Source of the DNA: a virus
Direction: 5' to 3' (one strand)
DNA length: 64,000 nucleotides
Virus record (IMG/VR): IMGVR_UViG_3300020182_000026
Span: 1 to 64,000 of that record
The position numbers and the translations under genes are program-made. The notes beneath the pieces were generated by a model. The model made no database searches, was not told where the DNA came from, and saw nothing but the letters and a program-made list of their open reading frames with translations. This document shows positions 26,548 through 35,417 of this stretch, piece after piece (within the stretch, counting starts at the first letter, position 1; each line of letters starts with the position of its first letter).

Positions 26548-29500
26548 TTATTCACCTGTTAATTCATTGTCTGCAATTGATGAAATTATTTTTACATCTT
26601 TTGATGTTACTACGCTCAAGAAAATCTCATGCGGTTCACAATTAATACTTAGCAAGTTCTTAAAATCATTTCCTGAATATTTTGGAGTAATCACAACACT
26701 TGAAATATAATCTGAAAGTTCTTGGTGTAGATATGCTGCTAGTTCAGAGAAGTAGAATTGATCCCCAAAATCCCAGTTATCTAAATTAAAATATTCATTA
26801 ACTTTTTTAGCAACTACACTTTTAATTTCACTGTTAGTGTATGCTGTGCCACGTTTAGCAATAACTTTAAATACTGCTTGATTTTCTGCATCTGCATAAT
26901 CACCAAATAACATTTTAAACTTTACCGGGATATAACTTACGTGATCGCCGATAGCTGCCTTGTCTTCAATAGATTCCATAATCTTGCGAAGTTCAAAATT
27001 GTTAGGAGATGCTGGGATAACATCACTGAACCCATTAGCAATCCACTCGTTGATGTTTCTAACGTAGTCTGACGTAAGAACATACATATCAATGATGTTG
27101 CTTGTACTCGGGTCAATTCTCTTATCTACATCGGCATAATGATCCCATCGGAAACTCATAAACGTATCTTCAACGTAACTACGTCCCATAACAACACGAT
27201 AATGAACGTTGTTATAATCAATTTCAGTGCCATCTTCATTTACCAAACCATACTCAAAACTAGGTGTCCAGATTCCTGAAATCTTACGTTTCCAAACATT
27301 TGTCTCTGGGTTATACCAAATAATAGCAGTAGACGGTAGTGCTTCTGTATCCGTTGCTGCAATTGCACGACTTGATACTTTTTCGTAAGTAACGTCATCA
27401 TAAGTGTAATCTTCAAGTATGATATATGATACAACTTCACCATTGAATACATTAAGAATTCCGTGAGGATCCTTCTCTGAATCCATATGCAACACTTTAA
27501 CTTTTGAATAATCTGTATAACCTGCATCGGTAATAAATTTACCATACACGTAACTTTGTACATCTTTATATGATTGTACTTTTACATTAGTTCTATATGT
27601 AACATCTACTACTGCTTCAACTTTAACTGAGAACGTTGATAAATCTGCGATACCTACGCCTGCAATACTTACGTCAAGTAATGATCCTTCACCAGGATCA
27701 TATGTCCAGAATGTAATCGTATATGTTGATGCATCTACTTCCATATCCCAATGTTCATTAGAAATGAATGTGCCGTTTGGCATCTGAACTAAGATACCTT
27801 CTTCTGATAAAACTGTTGTAGAATTAAAAACGATTTTACCATATGCTAACTGCTTCCATTTAACATCGTTATCATTTAAGTCAATTCCCCAACCATCGTT
27901 TCTTGGAAATTCAAACTCATACATGTTGCCGTTCACTGTAGTGAAATACTCGGTCTGTACTCCACGCATTGGGTCTTCTGCCGTATCAATTGTTTCACCT
28001 TCTGGAAGTTCGTTTTGGTCTACCCAAATAAAGTTCGCACTATCACTTGCGTCTGAGAAATATGATGCACTCGGTGTTCCCTTGAATCCTGTATCAAGTA
28101 AATCTGCTGAACTCAACGTCACTGTAGAAGATGTAGATGCAACGTTTGCGGCGTCTACTGTTTCGACATTAACTGCTAGAGCAGGATAAATGAACTCATT
28201 ACTGTCTTCAACATCTACGTCACTTTCTACTATACTAGATTCACCAATAAACCCAGAAGTATCTGCGATATCAAATGAGATTATATATTGAGGTTCTTCT
28301 CCGATAATTGGAACATCGCCGTTTACGTCTAGTTCAGGAGTAATTGGATATTCTATACCTAGCGGAGATACCAAGTAATGTTGTGTACTTCTGTGTACAA
28401 TTTGACCTGGGTGACCATTGATAAATTCTAATGTTTCCTTTGCACCAGTATATTGATATACCGCATCAAACGTTGCTCCATTGCCGTCTGGTATGTAATT
28501 AGAAATTGGAGTGTAACCAATTGCAACTGAATCTGATTGTAAGTTGTCTATTGCAACTGAATCAGCTTGTACATCGTAGTAGTTAATTAAAAGCTGGTCG
28601 CGCTCTGCTAAATTAGTTTCATTGTCAACAACCATTTCATTATTGCCATAATAAAATTTAACTTGATCATTACTTTCAAATACAATTTTCTTACCAGTGA
28701 AACTTACTGAATATTCTGCTTCATTATCTCTGATGCCAGGGTTATATGATAGTTCTAAGAATACATCTGTTCCAGGAACAAGTTCAGTAGTCTCATCATG
28801 AATTTCCCATCCCCACTTCACTCCATCAAATACATATTTGATAATAAATGATGACACTGAAAGGTCTTCAATCTTTTGAGATTTAATATCTGTGATTTCA
28901 GTGTCTTCAAAACGTGTTCTATAACCTCTAACAATAGCTTCTATCTGTCCTGATAATTCTGGAATAATATCTGTAACTTCAAAGTTATTGAGGTTAGATA
29001 CTGGTGAACTCGAACTATAATTCATTCTTGTCCAATACTCTGTTTCGCTATCACCAACAAGTTTAACAAAGTCACCAGAGCGTATACCATTAATCATAGT
29101 AATACGAGGAACAATAACTTTAGGGTCTGTTGGGTCGATATCAAACATCTCTGGTGCTAGAGTTAAATCAATAACCGCGTCAGTGTTTGTTTTGTTTGCG
29201 GAATAGAAAAGATTTACTAAACTTGGGTGTCTAATTGCTTTTGCAATTTCGTTTCTGATAAAATCAGTAGCGTTACCATTCTGTCTGTTGAAACGTAAGT
29301 TCATGGTAACAGCATCATCGTCCATATACACAGAACCATCTGTGCCAGTAATACTGATATTAGAATGATGTCCTGTAACATCGTCCATTTCAAAGTAACG
29401 TGAATTACCTGCGTATGTTGTGTTTACTGCTTTTACTTTTGATACGATATTTGAACCAAGTGATAGCGGAAGAACGTTATAATCTTGTGCGTTCACCATT

Positions 29501-30786
29501 CTATCTTGTGCATAGTATGAGCGCGGCGCAATGCGTCTTACACTTGTGTATGATTCTGCTGCAAAGTTTTCAGAGAAGTCACGGGTAGACGAAAGAGTAA
29601 GAACTAAGCGATAGTTCTTTTTGTCTGCGCCAGTGTATGGAATAGAAATTGTTTTTTCTTTAACGTCATTTCTGTCTACTCTATAGTTTTCATTATCTGT
29701 TACACGATACCAAACACGATAGTTACCACTTGCAGCATTACCAAATACACCATCGCCATAATGCAATTCAATTGCATTGTTATTGATTGTGTTAACGCTT
29801 ACGATATCACCGTTACCGTTACGAAGTGAATTATAGACTGCTGTTTCTCTTGTATCGTTGTCTACTTTTGTTACACTAGATGAATATGTGTTAGTATTAT
29901 CTACACGTTGTACCCAAACATCGGTGTTTGAAATATTATTAGTCGCAACTGTTTCGATAAGATTTGAGATTTTTGTACTGTATGAAAAGTTTTCAAACTG
30001 TAGTGTACCAGTCTTTGCATAAACAAAGAAGCCTGTTCTATCACTTGCTGGGCCTAGATTGTCATTTCTGTTTACGATTGTAAACTTCTTTGTTTCAATT
30101 GGCTCTGCTTCAAGAATTTTATCATCTGTGAATGCAGTACGCACTGCTTCAAATCTTCTATTCTTACCAGAGACTGGAGCTTCAAAAGAAAATGATACTG
30201 CACGTGACGCATCTGTTTCATTAAGTTCATAAAGATAATTCTCAACACCAGCAACTACCATACTTGCCATTGGGTCTTGAATTTTTGAAGATGATGCAAG
30301 CGCGGCATTGATAACGTCAATAAAGTTTTCATACCAGTCAGTATTGTTAGAGTCATTCCAATTGATTGTGCGATTGGCTAGAGAGTTACCTTCGTTATCT
30401 GCAATTGGTTGATCTGTTGTAATACTTGTAATTTTTAAGAAGCCACGTGCGTTTGTCGGACGCGTCTTATTATATCCCAACGTCTTAGCCATACGTAGAA
30501 CACTTTCACGGCGTTCTGCTGTATCTAAGAAGTTTTCGCGTGTGTTCATATCAAGTCTAAATGACAATGAATGTCCTAGATATGCAACCAAATCTAAAAT
30601 TGCAATAAATTCTGAACTTGCGATAAAGTCATTAAACTTATCTGGGTATGTTGTCGCAACATAATCAACTAGTGCGGCTCTGATAGTATCAAAGTCGTAT
30701 GCTTTTAAACTTACATTTGTAAACGCTGTATAAACTGCTGTCCAGCTTTCACTTGCAAATAAATTGTCAACTCTTTCTTGACTCAT
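26548..30786 (-). CDS. 6: Baseplate wedge protein gp6
   Basis: A 1,412-residue protein; the N-terminal ~130 residues (LDLVAYLGHSLSFRLDMN, then RENFLDTAERRESVLRMAKTLGY) are characteristic of T4 gp6, which forms the inner wedge ring of the baseplate. The C-terminal ~150 residues again look gp6-like (NEYFNLDNWDFGDQFYFSEL). T4 gp6 is about 660 residues, so this version carries a large insertion, mostly strand-rich, between the two ends. It is translated two bases after gp25, the usual gp25-gp6 pair, and followed by the giant gene, all from the late promoter at 31183. Confidence 0.9.
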   Translation of the reverse strand: MSQERVDNLFASESWTAVYTAFTNVSLKAYDFDTIRAALVDYVATTYPDKFNDFIASSEFIAILDLVAYLGHSLSFRLDMNTRENFLDTAERRESVLRMAKTLGYNKTRPTNARGFLKITSITTDQPIADNEGNSLANRTINWNDSNNTDWYENFIDVINAALASSSKIQDPMASMVVAGVENYLYELNETDASRAVSFSFEAPVSGKNRRFEAVRTAFTDDKILEAEPIETKKFTIVNRNDNLGPASDRTGFFVYAKTGTLQFENFSYSTKISNLIETVATNNISNTDVWVQRVDNTNTYSSSVTKVDNDTRETAVYNSLRNGNGDIVSVNTINNNAIELHYGDGVFGNAASGNYRVWYRVTDNENYRVDRNDVKEKTISIPYTGADKKNYRLVLTLSSTRDFSENFAAESYTSVRRIAPRSYYAQDRMVNAQDYNVLPLSLGSNIVSKVKAVNTTYAGNSRYFEMDDVTGHHSNISITGTDGSVYMDDDAVTMNLRFNRQNGNATDFIRNEIAKAIRHPSLVNLFYSANKTNTDAVIDLTLAPEMFDIDPTDPKVIVPRITMINGIRSGDFVKLVGDSETEYWTRMNYSSSSPVSNLNNFEVTDIIPELSGQIEAIVRGYRTRFEDTEITDIKSQKIEDLSVSSFIIKYVFDGVKWGWEIHDETTELVPGTDVFLELSYNPGIRDNEAEYSVSFTGKKIVFESNDQVKFYYGNNEMVVDNETNLAERDQLLINYYDVQADSVAIDNLQSDSVAIGYTPISNYIPDGNGATFDAVYQYTGAKETLEFINGHPGQIVHRSTQHYLVSPLGIEYPITPELDVNGDVPIIGEEPQYIISFDIADTSGFIGESSIVESDVDVEDSNEFIYPALAVNVETVDAANVASTSSTVTLSSADLLDTGFKGTPSASYFSDASDSANFIWVDQNELPEGETIDTAEDPMRGVQTEYFTTVNGNMYEFEFPRNDGWGIDLNDNDVKWKQLAYGKIVFNSTTVLSEEGILVQMPNGTFISNEHWDMEVDASTYTITFWTYDPGEGSLLDVSIAGVGIADLSTFSVKVEAVVDVTYRTNVKVQSYKDVQSYVYGKFITDAGYTDYSKVKVLHMDSEKDPHGILNVFNGEVVSYIILEDYTYDDVTYEKVSSRAIAATDTEALPSTAIIWYNPETNVWKRKISGIWTPSFEYGLVNEDGTEIDYNNVHYRVVMGRSYVEDTFMSFRWDHYADVDKRIDPSTSNIIDMYVLTSDYVRNINEWIANGFSDVIPASPNNFELRKIMESIEDKAAIGDHVSYIPVKFKMLFGDYADAENQAVFKVIAKRGTAYTNSEIKSVVAKKVNEYFNLDNWDFGDQFYFSELAAYLHQELSDYISSVVITPKYSGNDFKNLLSINCEPHEIFLSVVTSKDVKIISSIADNELTGE

Positions 30787-30787
30787 G

Positions 30788-31150
30788 TTATTCTCTCTCT
30801 AAATCTATTTGTAGGATCACAGGTTCATCTTCGTTTACGATTGATACTGTAAGTTCTACGTTTATGGTATGGTCTGTATCTGATACATCAATATTATCTA
30901 AGTTGACTCTAGGGTCTTCGTCAATAATTGCTGTGATATCTTCTTCAATAATATCTTTGATTGCAGGAGTTAACGGTTCAAATATTAGTTCATGAATAAT
31001 GCTACCATATGTAGGCATCATTACACGCTCACCTTTGCGAGTCATAATATGGTTCATCAAGTCTTCAATAACAAGGTCTTTGCCTGTTAAGACATGATTA
31101 ATAGCACTTTTATTCTTTGTGCTAAAACCTGAAAATCTAATATTGTTCAT
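30788..31150 (-). CDS. 25: Baseplate wedge protein gp25
   Basis: A 120-residue protein (T4 gp25: 132). It has the family's LTGKDLVIEDLMNHIMTRKGERVMMP segment and GSIIHELIFEPL. gp25 binds the gp6 ring and helps start sheath assembly. A longer frame begins at 31222, but the ATG at 31150 is preceded by an AGAGAGAA ribosome-binding site and gives the normal family length. It is the first gene of the gp25-gp6-giant operon. Confidence 0.9.
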   Translation of the reverse strand: MNNIRFSGFSTKNKSAINHVLTGKDLVIEDLMNHIMTRKGERVMMPTYGSIIHELIFEPLTPAIKDIIEEDITAIIDEDPRVNLDNIDVSDTDHTINVELTVSIVNEDEPVILQIDLERE

Positions 31151-31182
31151 GTTATTCTCTCTGTAGTTTATTCGATTAAGAG

Positions 31183-31190
31183 TATTTATC
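31183..31190 (-). promoter_or_regulatory. Late promoter GATAAATA for the gp25-gp6 operon
   Basis: The minus strand reads GATAAATACT 33 bases before the gp25 ATG. It lies back to back with the plus-strand octamer at 31208. Confidence 0.65.
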
Positions 31191-31207
31191 AACGTATAAA
31201 CTACGAA

Positions 31208-31215
31208 CATAAATA
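31208..31215 (+). promoter_or_regulatory. Late-promoter-like CATAAATA, leaderless spacing
   Basis: CATAAATA starts exactly 13 bases before the A of the ATG at 31221. T4 late boxes lie at about -13 to -6, so transcription would begin at or next to the start codon. No Shine-Dalgarno sequence is present. Confidence 0.5.
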
Positions 31216-31220
31216 TATAC

Positions 31221-31925
31221 ATGAATATAGGGATATTAGGATCAAGTTTTTCAGTAGGATGTCACCATAACTCAGAGACAGGTGAAAACAATCTTGCTGC
31301 TCCATTTGAGTCATGGTTAGTGAAATATCTACCAGAATACTCATATCATAATAGCGCATGTTCTGGTAAGGGAACTGAATTATACCTTGACAAAATCGTG
31401 TACTTGAAAGAAAAACATGATGTAGATTTCATTTTGATGGAACTCGTAAATAATCGTTCTATGCTTAATGTAAAATCACAAGATTACGACTTGACAAATG
31501 TATCAAGCGATGTATATAAAGATAGTGCATCTATCTGGGAACATGTCCGAGGCATCACACAACCAATCAACTATGATACGTTTGGATCAAAACGAGAATT
31601 TGATATTTGGAAACGTGTGCAAGAACAAATAGCATATAATGAAAATGCGTTTGAGTTTTGGGGTATTTTAGATTGTCAACAAGCAATAAAACTGTGTAAG
31701 ATGTTGAACATAGGTGTTATTACTTGGCAAAAATCATTTGATTTTAGAGAACACGTAGACACTGATGTTAAGTTCGACAAATACCCAAATGCACACGAAT
31801 ATTACATAAGTAGATACAGTGAAGAAGAAATTCTATGCGACCATGTACACTTCAATGACTCTATCAATGAAGAAATGATACGTGACTTTATATTACCGGC
31901 GATAAAAAGTAAAATTAACGCTTGA
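31221..31925 (+). CDS. SGNH-like hydrolase (second copy)
   Basis: A 234-residue protein with an N-terminal GILGSSFSVG block (candidate nucleophile Ser8/Ser9) and a C-terminal CDHVHFNDSIN block fitting the DxxH catalytic pair of SGNH hydrolases. It is distinct in sequence from the SGNH gene at 76-783. It stands alone between two baseplate blocks on the opposite strand, so it may modify a virion or host glycan late in infection. The ATG has no ribosome-binding site and appears to be at the transcription start. Substrate unknown. Confidence 0.65.
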   Translation: MNIGILGSSFSVGCHHNSETGENNLAAPFESWLVKYLPEYSYHNSACSGKGTELYLDKIVYLKEKHDVDFILMELVNNRSMLNVKSQDYDLTNVSSDVYKDSASIWEHVRGITQPINYDTFGSKREFDIWKRVQEQIAYNENAFEFWGILDCQQAIKLCKMLNIGVITWQKSFDFREHVDTDVKFDKYPNAHEYYISRYSEEEILCDHVHFNDSINEEMIRDFILPAIKSKINA

Positions 31926-31950
31926 CAACAGAATAAATTACTACTATACT
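31922..31950 (+). promoter_or_regulatory. Sigma70-type promoter of the clpP operon
   Basis: TTGACA (31922-31927), 17-base spacer, TATACT (31945-31950). The -35 box overlaps the SGNH gene's stop. It makes ClpP an early or middle gene, unlike the structural genes around it. Confidence 0.75.
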
Positions 31951-31977
31951 ATTAACATAATGATTAGGAGACTCGAA

Positions 31978-32400
31978 ATGGGTAAAATGAAAGAGATTGT
32001 AATGCAAGAAGAACAAATGGAACTGTTCGCGCTGGATGGGCTAGACTACTCAGAATATGATGTGAACGTAGATTTTGAATTTGTGGAAACAGAGTACGAT
32101 GGGTTCAAAGTTGACTCGATGATTTCATTCGATGAGTTTAATACAGAAGTTTCACCAATTGATGTAACATATAATTACTCAGATACGTATTCACGTGATT
32201 GGATCATGTGGGAAGAAACAAAGCCTTTGGTATCATCAAGCGAAGCTGATATGTTACGCATTGAGATCGCTGACCTAACAAAGTCACTTTACGCACAATA
32301 TGAACGTGTGAAAGAACTTCTGGAAGAGAACGATTCTCTTAAAGCACAAATCGAAAATATGTCAACTACAAAAGTTTACACTAACACAAGGAAGTTTTAA
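31978..32400 (+). CDS. Unidentified acidic protein with C-terminal coiled coil
   Basis: A 140-residue protein; the ATG at 31978 is chosen because TTAGGAGA sits just upstream, while the ATG at 31960 lies before that site. The first ~85 residues are very acidic and aromatic (repeated DxEFxE-like runs). The last ~55 form a heptad-like helix ([22 protein letters not shown]). It overlaps clpP by one base (TAATG) and shares its promoter, so a link to proteolysis, such as adaptor or substrate tether, is possible. No family is recognised. Confidence 0.6.
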   Translation: MGKMKEIVMQEEQMELFALDGLDYSEYDVNVDFEFVETEYDGFKVDSMISFDEFNTEVSPIDVTYNYSDTYSRDWIMWEETKPLVSSSEADMLRIEIADLTKSLYAQYERVKELLEENDSLKAQIENMSTTKVYTNTRKF

Positions 32401-33026
32401 TGCCAAATCTAGTCCCAATGGTCGTTGACCAGTCAGCTAATGGTGAACGAAGTTATGATATCTTTTCACGTCTTCTCAAAGAACGTGTAATTTTCTTAAC
32501 TGGCGAAGTTAACGATTACCAAGCAGACTTGCTTTGCGCACAATTGCTATTCTTGGAAGCAGAAAACCCAGATAAAGATATTCACTTTTATATCAATTCG
32601 CCGGGAGGTGCTGTAACCTCGGGTCTTGCTATCTACGACACAATGCAGTTCATCAAGCCGGATGTATCTACAACTGTTATTGGACAAGCATGTTCTATGG
32701 GTTCATTTCTAGCACAAGCTGGTGCGTCAGGTAAACGTTATGTTCTACCGAATTCTCGTACAATGGTACACCGTGTTAGCTCAGGTACTCGAGGCACTGG
32801 TGGGTCTGTTTATGTACAGGAACTTGAAATGGAAGATAATATTCGTCACTTCGAGGAATCAAAGAATATCAATAAACGATTGACTGAATTATATGTGAAG
32901 CACAATACTGCTGGAAAAACATTCGAAGACCTATCAGCGACTATGAAGTTTGATACATTCCTATCTGCTGAACAAGCAGTAGAATATGGTCTAGCAGATA
33001 TGATGATTGAGGAGCGCCCAGCTTAA
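32400..33026 (+). CDS. clpP: ClpP-like ATP-dependent protease subunit
   Basis: A 208-residue serine peptidase of the ClpP family, the usual full length. The triad is intact: Ser99 in GQACSMGSF, His124 in TMVHRVS, and Asp185 in [25 protein letters not shown] (residues 65-70) forms the oxyanion region. ClpP rings work with ClpX/ClpA-type unfoldases; none is encoded in this window, so it must use a host unfoldase or one elsewhere in the genome. The upstream partner gene is translationally coupled. The gene is under a sigma70-type promoter, which argues against a purely capsid-maturation role. Confidence 0.93.
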   Translation: MPNLVPMVVDQSANGERSYDIFSRLLKERVIFLTGEVNDYQADLLCAQLLFLEAENPDKDIHFYINSPGGAVTSGLAIYDTMQFIKPDVSTTVIGQACSMGSFLAQAGASGKRYVLPNSRTMVHRVSSGTRGTGGSVYVQELEMEDNIRHFEESKNINKRLTELYVKHNTAGKTFEDLSATMKFDTFLSAEQAVEYGLADMMIEERPA

Positions 33027-33655
33027 AAGCCAGGAACATAACTCCATATTTTAGCACTTCTAATTTTTATGGCGGCAAGGTATTCATCTACTTTGCCGCT
33101 ATTTCTTTTTATATTAGTTTGCATTTCATCTGTAATATCATACCAACGTTTCATGTTAATTAGTTCAATGACTGAACTAGTTTCAATTTTGTCAACTCCG
33201 ATATAGTAAAAATAATGCAATAGTGCATCGAACTGTGTTTGTGATAATGGTTCTCTAACAAATTGTTCTAGAACATTACCGATGTTTCTTAGCTGTCTCT
33301 CTAATATAAGTCTTGCAGACGCAGGTGAAATAGTACCTTGTGTTATGTCGATACGTTTCGATGCAACAGTTATATAACCGTACTTTATTTCTACATCACT
33401 AATCTGATACCCGTAGCCTATTTTACCATCTGTTATTTTTAACAATGGTTCACTGTTATTGATAATAACATCTTTGCTCATTTTAGAAAAAATCAAATCT
33501 GTGACCGGGTAAGTTACTACACGTACATGCGATAATATATACTTTGGTATATCAAAATCGTAACCAATACCCAAGTACGTTCCATTAGGTGTTACAACAT
33601 GTAGTGGTAGTTGAATATAATTTAGCAGTGAGCCTTTTTTCTTATCATATATCAT
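33023..33655 (-). CDS. Degenerate GH24 lysozyme-like protein
   Basis: A 210-residue protein whose ATG overlaps the gp5-like stop as ATGA. The C-terminal half looks like a phage lysozyme: [17 protein letters not shown] matches the conserved 'QxDALVSFxxNxG' helix, followed by a 'SSVIELIN' helix. The catalytic region is eroded: the segment [18 protein letters not shown] lacks the normal E-x8-D-x5-T spacing and has Lys where Thr is expected. It may be an inactive peptidoglycan-binding relic or a specialised virion protein. The stop overlaps that of clpP by four bases. Confidence 0.55.
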   Translation of the reverse strand: MIYDKKKGSLLNYIQLPLHVVTPNGTYLGIGYDFDIPKYILSHVRVVTYPVTDLIFSKMSKDVIINNSEPLLKITDGKIGYGYQISDVEIKYGYITVASKRIDITQGTISPASARLILERQLRNIGNVLEQFVREPLSQTQFDALLHYFYYIGVDKIETSSVIELINMKRWYDITDEMQTNIKRNSGKVDEYLAAIKIRSAKIWSYVPGF

Positions 33656-35415
33656 GCCATAATAGTCCTTAACCAACTCGGAGCGCCAGCAGCCCTACTG
33701 CCTGTCCCCCAATATCTTGCAGAAGCTACTGGTATTGTAGCACCAGGAGATATATCAACGTGCATGCCTACTCCGTCCATATAGCCAGCTCCAGCTCCAA
33801 TAGATAGTGCACCTGCACTTCTTGCTGCTTGAGCAAACTGTGCCGCTATTGTAGTGTCACGTGTCATACTTATTCTTCTTCCGCCCCTACCTTCATACAA
33901 CCAAACATCTGCCGCATACCCGTGGTCATGTCTATTTGATCCAACTGTACCTGTAGTATGATCTTGTCCTCCAGAGAAAATAACAACATGTAAGTTTGTT
34001 GCGTTTGCTGCTGATAGTAGAATTCTTTCAAGTGCTGGTACAACTTTAAGTCTACGAGTCGCACCTTGGTTTCTATATTCAAGTGAGCCACCTTCTCCAT
34101 CATCGATAACATCTTCGATATCGGCTACGTCAAGTTGTTCTTCTGCACTATTCGGGTTAGGAGCAATTTCTGATGCTGTACTTCCTGGTTGTGCACCTGC
34201 GCTAGGTGGGACATTATTACGTGTCATTGGTTCATGAGATGGCAGGGATGATACAATACTGTCATCTAATTGTGTGCTTTCTAAATTCTGAATATCAGCA
34301 TGTGATATTGTAGTCATACCTGGTGATTGTGCTGCTTGTGGTCCGTTAAGATGTAATATCCCACCTGTAGAAACATACATGTTACTTCTTACTTTAGTAT
34401 GATTTGATCCAGCACTATCGTAGAATTGTGACCCCCCACTCTTTAAATGTATTTGATCGGCAGTGTTTAGATGATAATCATTGCCTGCTTTTATGTGTAC
34501 ATTCTCTCCAGCTTCCATATTGATGTTCTTATCAGCTCGGATATTAAAGTCTTTTTCTGCTCTCATTGAGATAGAACCTTGAGCGTACGCCATTATCTCA
34601 CCAGTTGCACCAATTTCTACCCAGCCGGATCCACTTGAATTAATCATATAAATTGTATCATTAGTACCGTCTAGAATAATACTTGCACCTGAACCTGTTT
34701 GTAATCTAATTTGATTTGGGTGAACTGTGCCATCTGGCGCAACAGATCCATCATCCATTGTTAGTGCGTTATTACCGGGCGTTTTCATTCCGAATACTTT
34801 AGAGTGTTGTGGATTTTCGTAACTTGCATCACGTTGTGGCGATGCAGTACTTTGTCCTCTAACACTATCAGCGTATATACCTTGCTGTGCTACGTTGACA
34901 TTTCTATCACTATTTTCTATTTCATCTTCTGCGTTTTCATTTCTATCGCTAACAGATGCAGGAGTTGATTTTGCTGATGGCACATCCTTGTGTACCCCTT
35001 CGCCTTGTCCTGTTCCATCTGGTTTCGCTTGTCCGGAAGCACCACCTGCAACAACATCAGGAACTTCCTGTGCTACTGCAAACCAGTAACCTCTAGATAA
35101 TTCACCATTGTCTGCAAAGAAAACCATAATAGAGACGCCAGCATCTGATGGTGCGGCGAACATCCCATAAGACCCTCCAGCATTACTACCGCCGAACGGT
35201 GCGGCATATTGAAAGTACATTGGTTCTTCAGGCGTTCCGCCCAATTTGGGAACATATGCACTAACTCTGCCTCTACCTTCTGGGTCTGGTTCACCAGTAG
35301 TAATAGCGATAAAAATACCACTTTCAATATTCGATAGTATGGGAGATTGTCCGTGCTTACGTTCACGTCTTAAAGCTCCCGCTAAACTATTTGCATTTTG
35401 GTTACTTATTGACAT
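33652..35415 (-). CDS. 5: gp5-like tail spike with C-terminal M15-like peptidase domain
   Basis: A 587-residue protein. Residues about 30-115 resemble the gp5 OB-fold (GEPDPEGRGRVSAYVPKLGG). Residues about 225-345 form a gp5-type beta-helix with repeated (K/R)DFNIRADKNINMEAGENVHIKAG-like strands, the membrane-piercing needle. In T4 a lysozyme domain sits between these; it is absent. Instead residues about 440-587 carry HDHGYAAD (His496, Asp503) and GMHVD (His552), the HxxGxAxD/HxD zinc-ligand layout of M15-type D-Ala-D-Ala peptidases. The spike would thus cut peptidoglycan peptides rather than glycan strands during entry. It lies just after the hub gene. Confidence 0.82.
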   Translation of the reverse strand: MSISNQNANSLAGALRRERKHGQSPILSNIESGIFIAITTGEPDPEGRGRVSAYVPKLGGTPEEPMYFQYAAPFGGSNAGGSYGMFAAPSDAGVSIMVFFADNGELSRGYWFAVAQEVPDVVAGGASGQAKPDGTGQGEGVHKDVPSAKSTPASVSDRNENAEDEIENSDRNVNVAQQGIYADSVRGQSTASPQRDASYENPQHSKVFGMKTPGNNALTMDDGSVAPDGTVHPNQIRLQTGSGASIILDGTNDTIYMINSSGSGWVEIGATGEIMAYAQGSISMRAEKDFNIRADKNINMEAGENVHIKAGNDYHLNTADQIHLKSGGSQFYDSAGSNHTKVRSNMYVSTGGILHLNGPQAAQSPGMTTISHADIQNLESTQLDDSIVSSLPSHEPMTRNNVPPSAGAQPGSTASEIAPNPNSAEEQLDVADIEDVIDDGEGGSLEYRNQGATRRLKVVPALERILLSAANATNLHVVIFSGGQDHTTGTVGSNRHDHGYAADVWLYEGRGGRRISMTRDTTIAAQFAQAARSAGALSIGAGAGYMDGVGMHVDISPGATIPVASARYWGTGSRAAGAPSWLRTIMA

Positions 35416-35417
35416 TA

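Noticed and set aside
30753-30995. Plus-strand 80-codon frame over the gp25/gp6 junction
   Set aside because: Antisense to two well-supported baseplate genes and without its own signals.
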